Below, piece by piece: positions 45,739 through 53,673 of a stretch of 64,000 nt of DNA (its first letter is position 1; every line of letters begins with the position of its first letter). Under the pieces are notes generated by a model. That model worked only from the letters and a program-made list of their open reading frames with translations. It was not told the DNA's origin and searched no databases. Source of the stretch: Comamonadaceae bacterium (lineage in GTDB: Bacteria > Pseudomonadota > Gammaproteobacteria > Burkholderiales > Burkholderiaceae_C); contig JAIXUG010000004.1 of assembly GCA_027484105.1 (NCBI GenBank), forward strand, positions 1 through 64,000, read 5' to 3'. The position numbers and the translations under genes are program-made.

Positions 45739-45767
45739 AGAAAAAAGGCCCCTCGGGGCCTTTTTTC
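45739..45767. terminator. Intrinsic terminator between dctP and the regulator gene
   Basis: A run, GGCCCC, loop TC, GGGGCC, then six T. It separates dctP from the regulator gene and so lets the binding protein be made in excess. Confidence 0.93.
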
Positions 45768-45794
45768 ATGGGCTTGTCCTCATTTCGCTTCGTC

Positions 45795-45805
45795 ATGCAA
45801 ACTTG
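45795..45805. promoter_or_regulatory. Candidate half operator in front of the ModE-like regulator
   Basis: ATGCAAACTTG, identical to 49517-49527 inside the palindrome upstream of tupB. It ends five bases before the regulator ATG, a position suited to autorepression. The right half of the palindrome is not conserved here. Confidence 0.45.
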
Positions 45806-45810
45806 GCACC

Positions 45811-46935
45811 ATGCAACACATCGAGCTTTCTTACCAATGGACGCCCCCGGGCGCTGAACCGGTACGCAACCGCCAAAGTCCGCTGCGCAACCCACTCATG
45901 GACTTGTTGCAAGCTGTGCGCGATACGGGCTCCATCGGCGGAGCGGCCAAGGCCATGGGGCTGTCCTACCGCCATGTTTGGGGTCAGCTCAAGCGCTGGG
46001 AGGACAGCCTGGGCCAATCCCTGATCCTTTGGGAGAAGGGGCAGGCGGCCAGGCTCACGGGTTTTGCCGACAAGTTGCTGTGGGCCGAGCGTCAGGCGCA
46101 GGCTCGGCTGTTGCCCCAAATCAGTGCGCTGCATGCCGACCTGGAGAAAACATTTGCAGTGGCCTTTGACCCTGCGCACCTGGTCTTGCCGATTTTTGCC
46201 AGCCATGATGCGGCCATGGACCTGTTGCGTGAAGAAGCGGCATCCAGGGCTTTGCATCTGGATTTGCGCTTTTGCGGCAGCGTGGACGCGATCCGGGCGC
46301 TGAACGAGGGCCGGTGCCATGTGGCGGGCTTTCATGCCCCTTGGCAGCCCGATGCCCCATCGCTGGTCGCACGCACCTACAAGCCCTTGCTCAAAATAGG
46401 TCAGCACAAATTGATCGGTTTTGCCAAGCGTGCACAGGGCCTCATGGTCGCCCGGGGCAACCCCTTGGGCTTGCGGGATTGGGCCGATTTGTGCAAGGGT
46501 GATGTGCGCTTTGTGAACCGCAGCCCCGGGACCGGAACCCGTCTGCTGTTGGACCAAAACTTACAAGAAAGAGGTCTCGTGCCCGCATCGATCAAGGGCT
46601 ATGCGCATGAGGAAAACTCGCATTCGGCTGTGGCAGCTCGTATTGCCGCAGGGCAGGCCGATGTGGGTCTGGGCATCGCCCATGCGGCCGAAGGGCATGG
46701 CCTCGACTTTGTGCCACTGTCGCAAGAGTTTTATTGGTTGGTGTGTCTGGCATCGGCGCTGGACACCCCGCCGGTGTTGCAACTGCGGCAGTTGTTGGGC
46801 AGTGCCGCCTGGCGGGCCAGCTTACAGGCCCTCAAGGGCTACAGCCCCATCGATCAAGCCGGTCAGGTGCAGTCTTTGCGCAGCATGCTGCCCTGGTGGC
46901 AATTCCGGTCTTCACGGCACAGCGCGGGCGCTTGA
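45811..46935 (+). CDS. ModE-type HTH regulator with periplasmic-binding-like effector domain
   Basis: 374 residues, cytoplasmic. Residues 25-100 form a ModE/LysR-like winged HTH: NPLMDLLQAVRDTGSIGGAA, KAMGLSYRHVWGQLKRWEDS, then ARLTGFADKLL. Residues 110-355 form a substrate-binding-protein-like domain (DLRFCGSVDAIRALNEGRCH, VNRSPGTGTRLLLDQ, ADVGLGIAHAAEGHGLDFVP), as in one-component regulators that sense molybdate or tungstate or a related ligand. The start at 45811 was chosen since upstream codons span the terminator. It sits between dctP and dctQM and close to tupBCA and the AOR operon, and matching sites occur upstream of itself, tupB and the AOR operon. A tungstate-responsive role is inference. 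Confidence 0.85.
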   Translation: MQHIELSYQWTPPGAEPVRNRQSPLRNPLMDLLQAVRDTGSIGGAAKAMGLSYRHVWGQLKRWEDSLGQSLILWEKGQAARLTGFADKLLWAERQAQARLLPQISALHADLEKTFAVAFDPAHLVLPIFASHDAAMDLLREEAASRALHLDLRFCGSVDAIRALNEGRCHVAGFHAPWQPDAPSLVARTYKPLLKIGQHKLIGFAKRAQGLMVARGNPLGLRDWADLCKGDVRFVNRSPGTGTRLLLDQNLQERGLVPASIKGYAHEENSHSAVAARIAAGQADVGLGIAHAAEGHGLDFVPLSQEFYWLVCLASALDTPPVLQLRQLLGSAAWRASLQALKGYSPIDQAGQVQSLRSMLPWWQFRSSRHSAGA

Positions 46936-47063
46936 CGCGCAACGGCATGGCGGTTTGAAAGGCTTTCACACAGCACATCAAAAATATCAACTTGAGTTTT
47001 CAGGGCCTGATCCGGGAATCCATCAACACAGACTTACAATCGCGCAAGTTTTTTGGAGTTCGC

Positions 47064-47663
47064 ATGTCATCTTTATTGAAACTTTCAAGCGGCATTGACC
47101 GTTTGAACAAAGGGGTGGGCAAATTCACCACCTGGCTGATTTTGATCGTGACGATCATCAGTGCCGCCAATGCCATTGTCCGCAAAGCTTTCAACATCAG
47201 CTCGAACGGCATGTTGGAAATTCAGTGGTATTTGTTCGCGGCCGTTTTCTTGTTGGGGGCGGGTTACGGCTTCCTCAAAAACTCGCATGTGCGCATCGAC
47301 TTCATCTCGGGCAAGCTCAGCGCACGTGCCCGCAACTGGATCGACGTGGGCGGTATCTTGTTGGCCCTGTTTCCGTTTTGTTTCTTGTGCATTTACTTGT
47401 CTTGGCCCTTGTTCGTGCAGGCTTACAACACCGGTGAAATGTCGTCCAACGCGGGCGGCTTGATCCGCTGGCCGGTGTATGCCTTGGTGCCTCTGGGCTT
47501 TGGCTTGCTGATGTTGCAAGGTGTCTCCGAACTGATCAAGCGCCTTTCTTTCTTGTCAGGGGTTGGGGAAGACCCCCTGTCTTCTGAAGACACCATGTCA
47601 GACGAAGAAAAAGAACTGCTGGAACTTGAAAAAATCGCGCAGCAAGCGCAGGGAGCCCGTTGA
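47064..47663 (+). CDS. dctQ: TRAP transporter small membrane subunit
   Basis: 199 residues with four transmembrane helices, the DctQ fold. GKFTTWLILIVTIISAANAI, then GMLEIQWYLFAAVFLLGAGY and HVRIDFISGKLSARARNWID are typical. The C-terminus is extended and charged (DEEKELLELEKIAQQAQGAR). Start: ATG at 47064 with TTGGAG upstream. It overlaps dctM as TGATG. Its own promoter is probably in 46936-47063, since the regulator gene precedes it. It partners the DctP encoded before the regulator. Confidence 0.92.
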   Translation: MSSLLKLSSGIDRLNKGVGKFTTWLILIVTIISAANAIVRKAFNISSNGMLEIQWYLFAAVFLLGAGYGFLKNSHVRIDFISGKLSARARNWIDVGGILLALFPFCFLCIYLSWPLFVQAYNTGEMSSNAGGLIRWPVYALVPLGFGLLMLQGVSELIKRLSFLSGVGEDPLSSEDTMSDEEKELLELEKIAQQAQGAR

Positions 47664-49459
47664 TGGAAGCGACTTTTTTGGCACAAAACTTTGTGCCCAT
47701 CATGTTTGCCGGTTTGTTTGTGCTGCTGCTGACCGGTTTTCCGGTGGCCTTCGCTCTGGCTGCGTGCGGTTTGGGCTTTGGCTTCATTGGCATGGAAGCC
47801 GGCCTGTTCCCGCCCTCCTTGTTCCAAGCCTTGCCGCTGCGCATTTTCGGCATCATGCAAAACGACACCTTGCTGGCCATTCCATTTTTCACCTTCATGG
47901 GCATCATCTTGCAAAAGTCCGGCATGGCCGAGGACTTGTTGGAGACGGTAGGCCAGGTGTTTGGTCCCGTGCGTGGCGGCGTGGCGATTGCGGTGATCTT
48001 GGTGGGCGCTTTGTTGGCCGCCACCACCGGTGTGGTGGCCGCAGCCGTGATTTCCATGGGCCTGATTTCTTTGCCCATCATGCTGCGCTACGGCTACAGC
48101 CGCGTCATTGCCACCGGAACCATCACGGCCTCGGGTACCTTGGCGCAAGCCATTCCGCCTTCGTTGGTGTTGATTGTGCTGGCCGACCAATTGGGCCGTT
48201 CGGTGGGTGACATGTACGCCGGTGCCTTGTTGCCCGGTCTGTTGCTCGTGGGACTGTATGTCTTGTTCATTGTGGTGGTGGCGATTTTCAAGCCCGCCAT
48301 GGTGCCTGCCTTGCCGCCCGAAGCCCGCATCTACCGCGAGGCCAATGGCAAATCGGGTCATGTGTCCTTGATGTTCCTATTGATCGTGTGCACGGTGGTC
48401 GGTTTTGCATGGGCTTCGTCCCACGATGCCATCATGACCGCTTGGCTGGACCGCACCCAAGAGTCACCCGGCGATGAAATGGTCATCATGTCCTTGACCG
48501 TCGCGTCCTTGGTGGCTTTGGCCTTGGCCATTGTCAACCGGATCACCGGTATGGGCTTGTTGTCGCGCTTGGCTGAGCAAGTGACCTTTGTGCTGATGCC
48601 GCCCCTGATCTTGATCTTTTTGGTTCTGGGTACCATCTTCTTGGGTGTCGCGACCCCCACAGAGGGCGGTGCGATGGGCGCTTTGGGTGCTTTGATTTTG
48701 GCGGTCAGCAGAAAGCGCTTGGACAAGAAATTGATGAACCAGGCGCTGGAAAACACGGCCAAGCTGGCATCGTTTGTGCTGTTCATCCTGATCGGCTCCA
48801 CCGTGTTCAGCTTCACCTTCAATGCGGCCGATGGCCACATTTGGGTGGAACACTTGTTTGTCGACATGCCCGGCGGTGCGATCGGTTTCCTGATCGTGGT
48901 GAACATCCTGATTTTCATCTTGGGTTGTTTCATCGATTTCTTTGAAATCGCCTTCATCGTGATCCCGATCCTGGCGCCCGTGGCCGAAAAGATCTTGCCC
49001 GGTTTGGTGCCTGGCATGACCCCCGACCAGGCCATGATCTGGTTCGGGGTGATCGTGGCGATGAACCTGCAGACCTCGTTCCTGACGCCGCCGTTTGGCT
49101 TTGCCCTGTTCTATTTGCGCAGCGTGGCGCCCAAAAACGATTACAAGGACCGGATCACGGGGGAGAACATTCCTTCGGTCAAGACCTCTGAAATCTACAA
49201 AGGTTCGATCGCCTTCATTATTTTGCAGTTGATCATGGTGGCGGCCATCATCATCTTCCCTAACTTGGTGACGGGTGGCATCAAGGAAGGTGTCAAGATC
49301 GATGCCGATGCTGCGTTTGAGCAAATGCTCGACCAAGCAGGGGAAGACGATGACAAGGACGACGAAGTGAACATGGATGACATGAAGCCTGCTTCAGATG
49401 CATCGGCACAGGACCCTGCCAAGGCCTTGGAAGCCGAGATGAAGGCTGGCAAGAAGTAA
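47663..49459 (+). CDS. dctM: TRAP transporter large membrane subunit, long form
   Basis: 598 residues, the sodium-coupled transport subunit. Family blocks: VAFALAACGLGFGFIGME, LLAIPFFTFMGIILQKSGMA, GALLAATTGVVAAAVISMG, TPTEGGAMGALGAL and FLTPPFGFALFYLR. It is longer than the common 430-residue DctM: an extra part of about 60 residues around 245-300 with added hydrophobic segments, and an acidic C-terminal tail (GEDDDKDDEVNMDDMK). Long DctM proteins usually go with TakP-type receptors. ATG overlaps the dctQ stop. A terminator follows. Confidence 0.93.
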   Translation: MEATFLAQNFVPIMFAGLFVLLLTGFPVAFALAACGLGFGFIGMEAGLFPPSLFQALPLRIFGIMQNDTLLAIPFFTFMGIILQKSGMAEDLLETVGQVFGPVRGGVAIAVILVGALLAATTGVVAAAVISMGLISLPIMLRYGYSRVIATGTITASGTLAQAIPPSLVLIVLADQLGRSVGDMYAGALLPGLLLVGLYVLFIVVVAIFKPAMVPALPPEARIYREANGKSGHVSLMFLLIVCTVVGFAWASSHDAIMTAWLDRTQESPGDEMVIMSLTVASLVALALAIVNRITGMGLLSRLAEQVTFVLMPPLILIFLVLGTIFLGVATPTEGGAMGALGALILAVSRKRLDKKLMNQALENTAKLASFVLFILIGSTVFSFTFNAADGHIWVEHLFVDMPGGAIGFLIVVNILIFILGCFIDFFEIAFIVIPILAPVAEKILPGLVPGMTPDQAMIWFGVIVAMNLQTSFLTPPFGFALFYLRSVAPKNDYKDRITGENIPSVKTSEIYKGSIAFIILQLIMVAAIIIFPNLVTGGIKEGVKIDADAAFEQMLDQAGEDDDKDDEVNMDDMKPASDASAQDPAKALEAEMKAGKK

Positions 49460-49474
49460 ATTCTTGTCGCCCCA

Positions 49475-49505
49475 TGAAGAGCCCGGTTCGCCGGGCTTTT
49501 TTCAT
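49475..49505. terminator. Intrinsic terminator after dctM
   Basis: ATGAAGAGCCCGG, loop TTCG, CCGGGCTTTTTTCAT. It closes the TRAP transcript before the tup promoter. Confidence 0.93.
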
Positions 49506-49514
49506 GGCGCTGGC

Positions 49515-49534
49515 CTATGCAAACTTGTTCATAG
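49515..49534. promoter_or_regulatory. Candidate operator upstream of tupB
   Basis: CTATGCA-N7-TCATAG. The outer arms CTATG and CATAG are a perfect inverted repeat. Fifteen of 20 bases match 53114-53133 upstream of the AOR operon, and 11 bases match the site before the ModE-like regulator. It lies 55 bases before the tupB ATG. Confidence 0.55.
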
Positions 49535-49588
49535 TGGACACCCCTCATGCTTTGGCGGGTGCATGTGCCGTAGCATCCACAGCGCTGT

Positions 49589-50332
49589 ATGAACACCTTC
49601 TCGGACAGCGTCTTGACGGCGCTGAATCTCGTCATATCTTTCGACCCTGCCCTGTGGGTGGTGGTGGTCAGGTCTTTGGCCGTCAGTGCCACGGCCTGTG
49701 CCCTGGCTTATGGCGTGGGCGTCGCCCTGGGGGCCTGGTTGGCGGTGTCCCGTTTTCGCGGCCGTGGTCCGTTGCTGGTGGGCCTGAACACCCTGTTGGC
49801 GCTGCCTTCGGTGGTGGTGGGCTTGGTGGTTTACCTCCTGCTGTCGCGCACCGGGCCCTTGGGCTTTTTGGGCTGGTTGTTCAGCTTCAAAGCCATGGTG
49901 CTGGCCCAGTTCATTTTGGTCGTGCCAGTGGTCACGGCCCTGACACGTCAAGTGGTCGAGGACGCCGAGCGCCAGCAGGGTGAGCAGTGGGCTTCTTTGG
50001 GCGCGGGCCCTTGGGTGCGTGGTTTGCTCTTGGCTTGGGATGAGCGTTTGGCTTTGCTCATGATTGGCGTCACAGCGTTTGGCCGCGCCATTTCGGAAGT
50101 GGGCGCGGTCATGATCGTGGGCGGCAACATCGATGGCTTCACCCGTGTGATGACCACCGCCATTGCCCTGGAAACCAGCAAGGGCGATTTGCCGTTGGCG
50201 CTGGGGCTGGGCATGGTCTTGCTGGCCGTGGTGTTGCTGCTCAATGCGCTGGTGGCGGGCCTGCGGCGCTGGGGCGAGGCACGCCATGCGCGGCCCGCTG
50301 CGGCCGATGGTCTGGTGGGTGCGCAGCCATGA
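49589..50332 (+). CDS. tupB: Tungstate ABC transporter permease
   Basis: 247 residues with five to six membrane helices. The inner-membrane-component signature for ATPase contact is EQWASLGAGPWVRGLLLAWD (about residues 131-150), and GRAISEVGAVMIVGGNIDGF (about 169-188) is a stretch typical of TupB-type permeases. It forms the channel for oxyanion import. tupC overlaps its stop (ATGA). The order B-C-A in one operon with a TupA-type receptor argues for tungstate rather than molybdate or sulfate. Gene start chosen at the only ATG near the conserved N-terminus. Confidence 0.92.
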   Translation: MNTFSDSVLTALNLVISFDPALWVVVVRSLAVSATACALAYGVGVALGAWLAVSRFRGRGPLLVGLNTLLALPSVVVGLVVYLLLSRTGPLGFLGWLFSFKAMVLAQFILVVPVVTALTRQVVEDAERQQGEQWASLGAGPWVRGLLLAWDERLALLMIGVTAFGRAISEVGAVMIVGGNIDGFTRVMTTAIALETSKGDLPLALGLGMVLLAVVLLLNALVAGLRRWGEARHARPAAADGLVGAQP

Positions 50333-51057
50333 GCGCCGTGCAAATCACGCTGGACGCGGTCAGCGTCCAGTTGGGGGCACAACAGGTCTTGAAGGGCGTG
50401 CGCTTGCGCATCGTGGCGGGTGAGCGCGTGGCGCTGGTGGGGGCCAATGGCTCGGGCAAAAGCAGCTTGCTGCGCACACTGCATGGTTTGGTGCTGCCCA
50501 CACAAGGGCAGGTGACTCAAGCGCCGGGTGTGCGCCAGGCCATGCTGTTCCAAAGGCCGCACATGCTGCGCCTGTCGGCTTTGAACAATGTGGCGCTGGG
50601 GGTGTGGCTGGACCGTTCGCTGGCCTTGAATTGGCAGGCCGCTCAAGCTTTGGCCCTGCAGGCATTGCACCGCGTGGGCCTGGAGTCTGTGGCGCAGCAA
50701 AACGGTCGTCAGTTGTCGGGCGGGCAGCAGCAGCGCTTGGCGCTGGCACGGGCTTGGGCGCGCCAGCCCCATGTCTTGTTGCTCGATGAGCCCACGGCCA
50801 GCTTGGACCCGCATGCCAAGCGCGAGGTCGAAGCCCTGATGGCCGAGTTTGCAGCCGGGTCGCAAGCCGACAAACCCTTGACCTTGGTCTGGGCCAGTCA
50901 CAACCTGGGCCAGGTCAAGCGCTTGGCCACCCGTGTCATTTACCTGGAGGCAGGTCGTGTTTTGGCCGACCTGCCTGTGGCTGATTTTTTTAACCCTCCA
51001 CTGTTGGCTGAGATCAGCCCTGCAGCCCATGCTTTTGTTCAAGGAGAACTTTCATGA
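50329..51057 (+). CDS. tupC: Tungstate ABC transporter ATP-binding protein
   Basis: 242 residues. Walker A GANGSGKSSLLRTLHGL (about residues 37-53), Q-loop in MLFQRPHMLRLSA, signature QLSGGQQQRLALARAWARQP, Walker B VLLLDEPTASLDP and the H-loop Asn-His in LVWASHNLGQVK. It powers the TupB channel. It has no C-terminal MOP domain, as expected for TupC and unlike ModC. Overlaps tupB and tupA by four bases on each side, so the three are translated together. Confidence 0.93.
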   Translation: MSAVQITLDAVSVQLGAQQVLKGVRLRIVAGERVALVGANGSGKSSLLRTLHGLVLPTQGQVTQAPGVRQAMLFQRPHMLRLSALNNVALGVWLDRSLALNWQAAQALALQALHRVGLESVAQQNGRQLSGGQQQRLALARAWARQPHVLLLDEPTASLDPHAKREVEALMAEFAAGSQADKPLTLVWASHNLGQVKRLATRVIYLEAGRVLADLPVADFFNPPLLAEISPAAHAFVQGELS

Positions 51058-51869
51058 CCTTTCCACTTTCAATGACCCGCCGCGCCTTGGTCAGCGCCGT
51101 TTTGGCCAGCACCTCGTTGTGGGCGCAAGCCCAATCGATCGTGATGTCCTCCACCACATCGACCGAGCAATCGGGCTTGTTTTCGCATCTTTTGCCTGCC
51201 TTCAAAAAAGCCAGTGGGCTGGACGTGAAAGTGGTGGCCTTGGGCACCGGCCAGGCGCTCGATATGGCGCGACGCGGTGACGCCGATGTGGTGTTTGTGC
51301 ACGACCAAGCGGCCGAAGAAAAATTCGTAGCCGATGGTTTTGGCATCAAGCGCCTGCCCGTGATGTACAACGACTTTGTGCTGATTGGCCCCAAAGCCGA
51401 TCCGGCAGCCACCCGTGGCAAAGACATTGTGGCGGCCTTGGCCAAATTGTCTGCAAGCAATGCCGCTTTTGTCTCGCGCGGTGACAAGAGCGGCACGCAT
51501 GCGGCCGAGTTGCGCTTTTGGAAAGCTGCCAACCTGGAGGCCGCCAAAGGCAAGGGTTACCGCGAGTGCGGCTGCGGCATGGGCCCGGCTTTGAACATTG
51601 CGGCGTCTTCGGGCGCCTATGTGTTGTCAGACCGTGCCACCTGGCTGAACTTCAAGAACCGGGCCGATCTGACCATTTTGGTGGAGGGCGATCAGCGCTT
51701 GTTCAACCAGTACGGGGTGATGGTGGTCAACCCCGCCAAGCATGCGCACGTCAAACAAGCCGATGCGCAGAAATTTGTGGACTGGATCACTTCGCCCGCA
51801 GGGCAGGGCGTGATTGCGGACTACAAGATTGGCGGTGAGCAGTTGTTCTTCCCGAATGCGGGCAGATGA
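51054..51869 (+). CDS. tupA: Tungstate-binding periplasmic protein
   Basis: 271 residues. The signal MTFPLSMTRRALVSAVLAST carries twin Arg and ends WAQAQ, so Tat or Sec export. The mature N-terminus has the oxyanion motif MSSTTSTEQSGLFSHLLPAF; a TTS-T-x-x-SGL run is the TupA/WtpA-independent signature distinguishing it from ModA. GTGQALDMARRGDADVVFVH and SRGDKSGTHAAELRFW are further TupA blocks. It delivers tungstate to TupB. It is directly upstream of the AOR cluster, which needs tungsten. The convergent GAF-Fis gene ends 25 bases away. Confidence 0.93.
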   Translation: MTFPLSMTRRALVSAVLASTSLWAQAQSIVMSSTTSTEQSGLFSHLLPAFKKASGLDVKVVALGTGQALDMARRGDADVVFVHDQAAEEKFVADGFGIKRLPVMYNDFVLIGPKADPAATRGKDIVAALAKLSASNAAFVSRGDKSGTHAAELRFWKAANLEAAKGKGYRECGCGMGPALNIAASSGAYVLSDRATWLNFKNRADLTILVEGDQRLFNQYGVMVVNPAKHAHVKQADAQKFVDWITSPAGQGVIADYKIGGEQLFFPNAGR

Positions 51870-51894
51870 GCAGGGCATCTCACCTGCGTTGTGT

Positions 51895-53019
51895 TCAGCC
51901 TCTGGGCAAGCCGAGTTTGCGGTAAACCGTGGCGCGGCTGATGCCGAGAGCTCGGGCGGCTTCGGCCACATTGCCGCGCGCCTGGTTCACCGCCTCGCGG
52001 ATCATGTCGGTCTGCACGTCTTTCAGGGGTTTGGGGGCGGTGCTGGCCCGGGGTGTGGCTGTAGTGGGTTGGGGCGGCGTGAGGGGTCGGCCCGCGCGCA
52101 AAGCCTGAGTCTGCAAACGCAAGCCTGACCACAGCGGCAGCTCTTGTGCGCTGGCTTGGCGGCTGGCCGTATCGAAGAGGCTTTCCCAGGGAGAGGCAAA
52201 GACATCACTGGCGTGCAGCATTTGGCCGTGGACATCTGGGGACAAGGACAGCATTTGCCGTGCGGTGGGGTTGGCCCCCAGGATGTGGCCGTCGGCATCC
52301 AGCGTGAGCAGGCCGTCGCTGTCATCACCGGGCTGGTTGCCTGGCCAGTTCAGGCGCAGCACCAGAGCATGCGCGGTGGACAAGAGCCAGCTGTTTTCGA
52401 TGCTGCGGGCTGAGCGGCGCACCAGGTGTTTCAAGGCCGCGCGTTCGGTGGTCTCGATGCCCGTCAGGTCCAGCATGCCCGCGCACAGGCCATCAGGCCC
52501 GAACACGGGCGCACCCGCGCAGCTGTACACCCCGGTGTCCTGGAAGAAATGCTCGCCCCGGTGCAGCCACACGGGTTGCAACTCGGTCAATGCGGCGCTG
52601 ATGGCGGTGGTGCCCACGGCTTTTTCGGACAAATCCACCCCCACGCGGGCGATCACCTCGGCGCGGCGGTCTTGACGATCCACTGGGCCATGCACGTCCA
52701 CCACGATGCCTTCGGCATTGGTCAGGATGGCAAAGTAGCGGATGTCGGCAATGGCCCGTGCCAGCTCGACCAGCACCGGTTGGGCCGCTTGCAGCAGCGG
52801 ACGGCTGGATTCTTGCACCCGGCGCATGTGTTGCACGGAAATCGCGTCAAAACCAACGCCATGGCTGGGCTGCAAACCCATGTCGATGCAGCGCTGCCAA
52901 GACCGGGTGATCCAGGGGGCCAGCTCGGCCGCCAGGCCACCTGAATTGCCCTGAAACACCAGGTCACGGGCTTGTTCAATCCGCTGCAAGCGGTCGCTGT
53001 GGTCTGCAGTCAGGGGCAT
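51895..53019 (-). CDS. GAF-domain, Fis-type HTH regulator lacking the AAA+ domain (AcoR-like)
   Basis: 374 residues. The N-terminal part (ITRSWQRCIDMGLQPSHG, then a GAF domain about residues 75-225 with NAEGIVVDVHGPVDRQ and LSEKAVGTTAISAAL) matches AcoR-type activators of aldehyde/acetoin catabolism. A PAS-like piece (LLTLDADGHILGANPTARQM) follows. The C-terminus is a Fis HTH (DMIREAVNQARGNVAEAARA, LGISRATVYRKLG). The sigma-54-interacting AAA+ domain is absent, so it cannot activate sigma-54 promoters in the usual way. It is divergent from the AOR operon and probably controls it, perhaps sensing an aldehyde or alcohol. Confidence 0.9.
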   Translation of the reverse strand: MPLTADHSDRLQRIEQARDLVFQGNSGGLAAELAPWITRSWQRCIDMGLQPSHGVGFDAISVQHMRRVQESSRPLLQAAQPVLVELARAIADIRYFAILTNAEGIVVDVHGPVDRQDRRAEVIARVGVDLSEKAVGTTAISAALTELQPVWLHRGEHFFQDTGVYSCAGAPVFGPDGLCAGMLDLTGIETTERAALKHLVRRSARSIENSWLLSTAHALVLRLNWPGNQPGDDSDGLLTLDADGHILGANPTARQMLSLSPDVHGQMLHASDVFASPWESLFDTASRQASAQELPLWSGLRLQTQALRAGRPLTPPQPTTATPRASTAPKPLKDVQTDMIREAVNQARGNVAEAARALGISRATVYRKLGLPRG

Positions 53020-53054
53020 GTCAGATGTGTATCAAGCTGAGAATTTTTGAGGAC

Positions 53055-53075
53055 AACCCCTTAAAACCTAGGGTT
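53055..53075. promoter_or_regulatory. Inverted repeat between GAF-Fis regulator and AOR operon
   Basis: AACCC (53055-53059) and GGGTT (53071-53075) around an AT-rich centre, 36 bases from the regulator ATG. Candidate site for the GAF-Fis protein; weak by sequence alone. Confidence 0.35.
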
Positions 53076-53113
53076 AATCCGCATCGGTTTGCAGGGGTAT
53101 TCACCAACAATGG

Positions 53114-53133
53114 CTATGCATTCTGATTCATAT
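53114..53133. promoter_or_regulatory. Candidate operator upstream of the AOR operon
   Basis: CTATGCA-N7-TCATAT, 15 of 20 bases identical to the tupB site (49515-49534), 40 bases before the ferredoxin-subunit ATG. Confidence 0.55.
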
Positions 53134-53173
53134 GCGCGTGCTTGAACTGCCCGCCACCTCACAGGAGACACAC

Positions 53174-53650
53174 ATGCAGAAAGTCCTGCACATCAATCCG
53201 GACAAATGCACCGGCTGCTTGCAGTGCGAAATGGCCTGTTCTTTCGAGAACTACGGCACATACGCCACCTCCAAATCGCGCATCAAGGTGTTTGACTTCC
53301 ACCACACCGGTAAAAAAGTCCCCTACACCTGCACCCAGTGCGACGAAGCCTGGTGCTTGCACGCATGCCCTGTGGAAGCGATCACCGTGGACAAGGCCAC
53401 GGGCGCCAAAGTGGTCAACGAGTCCACCTGTGTGGGTTGCAAGGTCTGCACCATTGCCTGCCCCTTCGGCACCATCAACTACGTGCAAGAGACTGGCAAG
53501 GTACAAAAGTGCGACCTGTGTGGCGGTGACCCGGCTTGCGCCGATGCTTGCCCGACCGGTGCGATCACGTTTGTGGACGCCAACTGGACTGGCATCGACA
53601 AGATGAAGCAGTGGGCCGACAAGTTGGGCAATCAGCCCTCGGCCTCTTAA
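53174..53650 (+). CDS. aorA: Four-cluster ferredoxin subunit of aldehyde oxidoreductase (AorA-like)
   Basis: 158 residues with four cysteine groups, each in typical [4Fe-4S] form: CTGCLQCEMAC (about residue 14), CTQCDEAWCLHACP (about 54), CVGCKVCTIACPF (about 86) and CDLCGGDPACADACP (about 112). This is the polyferredoxin type found as electron-transfer subunit of multimeric tungsten AORs and of DMSO-reductase-like enzymes. The ATG at 53174 with AGGAG before it is the first gene of the operon. The AOR catalytic gene follows after 23 bases. It passes electrons between the tungsten subunit and the flavin subunit encoded downstream. Confidence 0.92.
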   Translation: MQKVLHINPDKCTGCLQCEMACSFENYGTYATSKSRIKVFDFHHTGKKVPYTCTQCDEAWCLHACPVEAITVDKATGAKVVNESTCVGCKVCTIACPFGTINYVQETGKVQKCDLCGGDPACADACPTGAITFVDANWTGIDKMKQWADKLGNQPSAS

Positions 53651-53673
53651 ATCCCCCCATAAGGAGCATCAAC

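Noticed and set aside
53020-53173. Sigma-54 promoter for the AOR operon
   Set aside because: No convincing TGGCAC-N5-TTGC element, and the adjacent regulator lacks the AAA+ domain needed.
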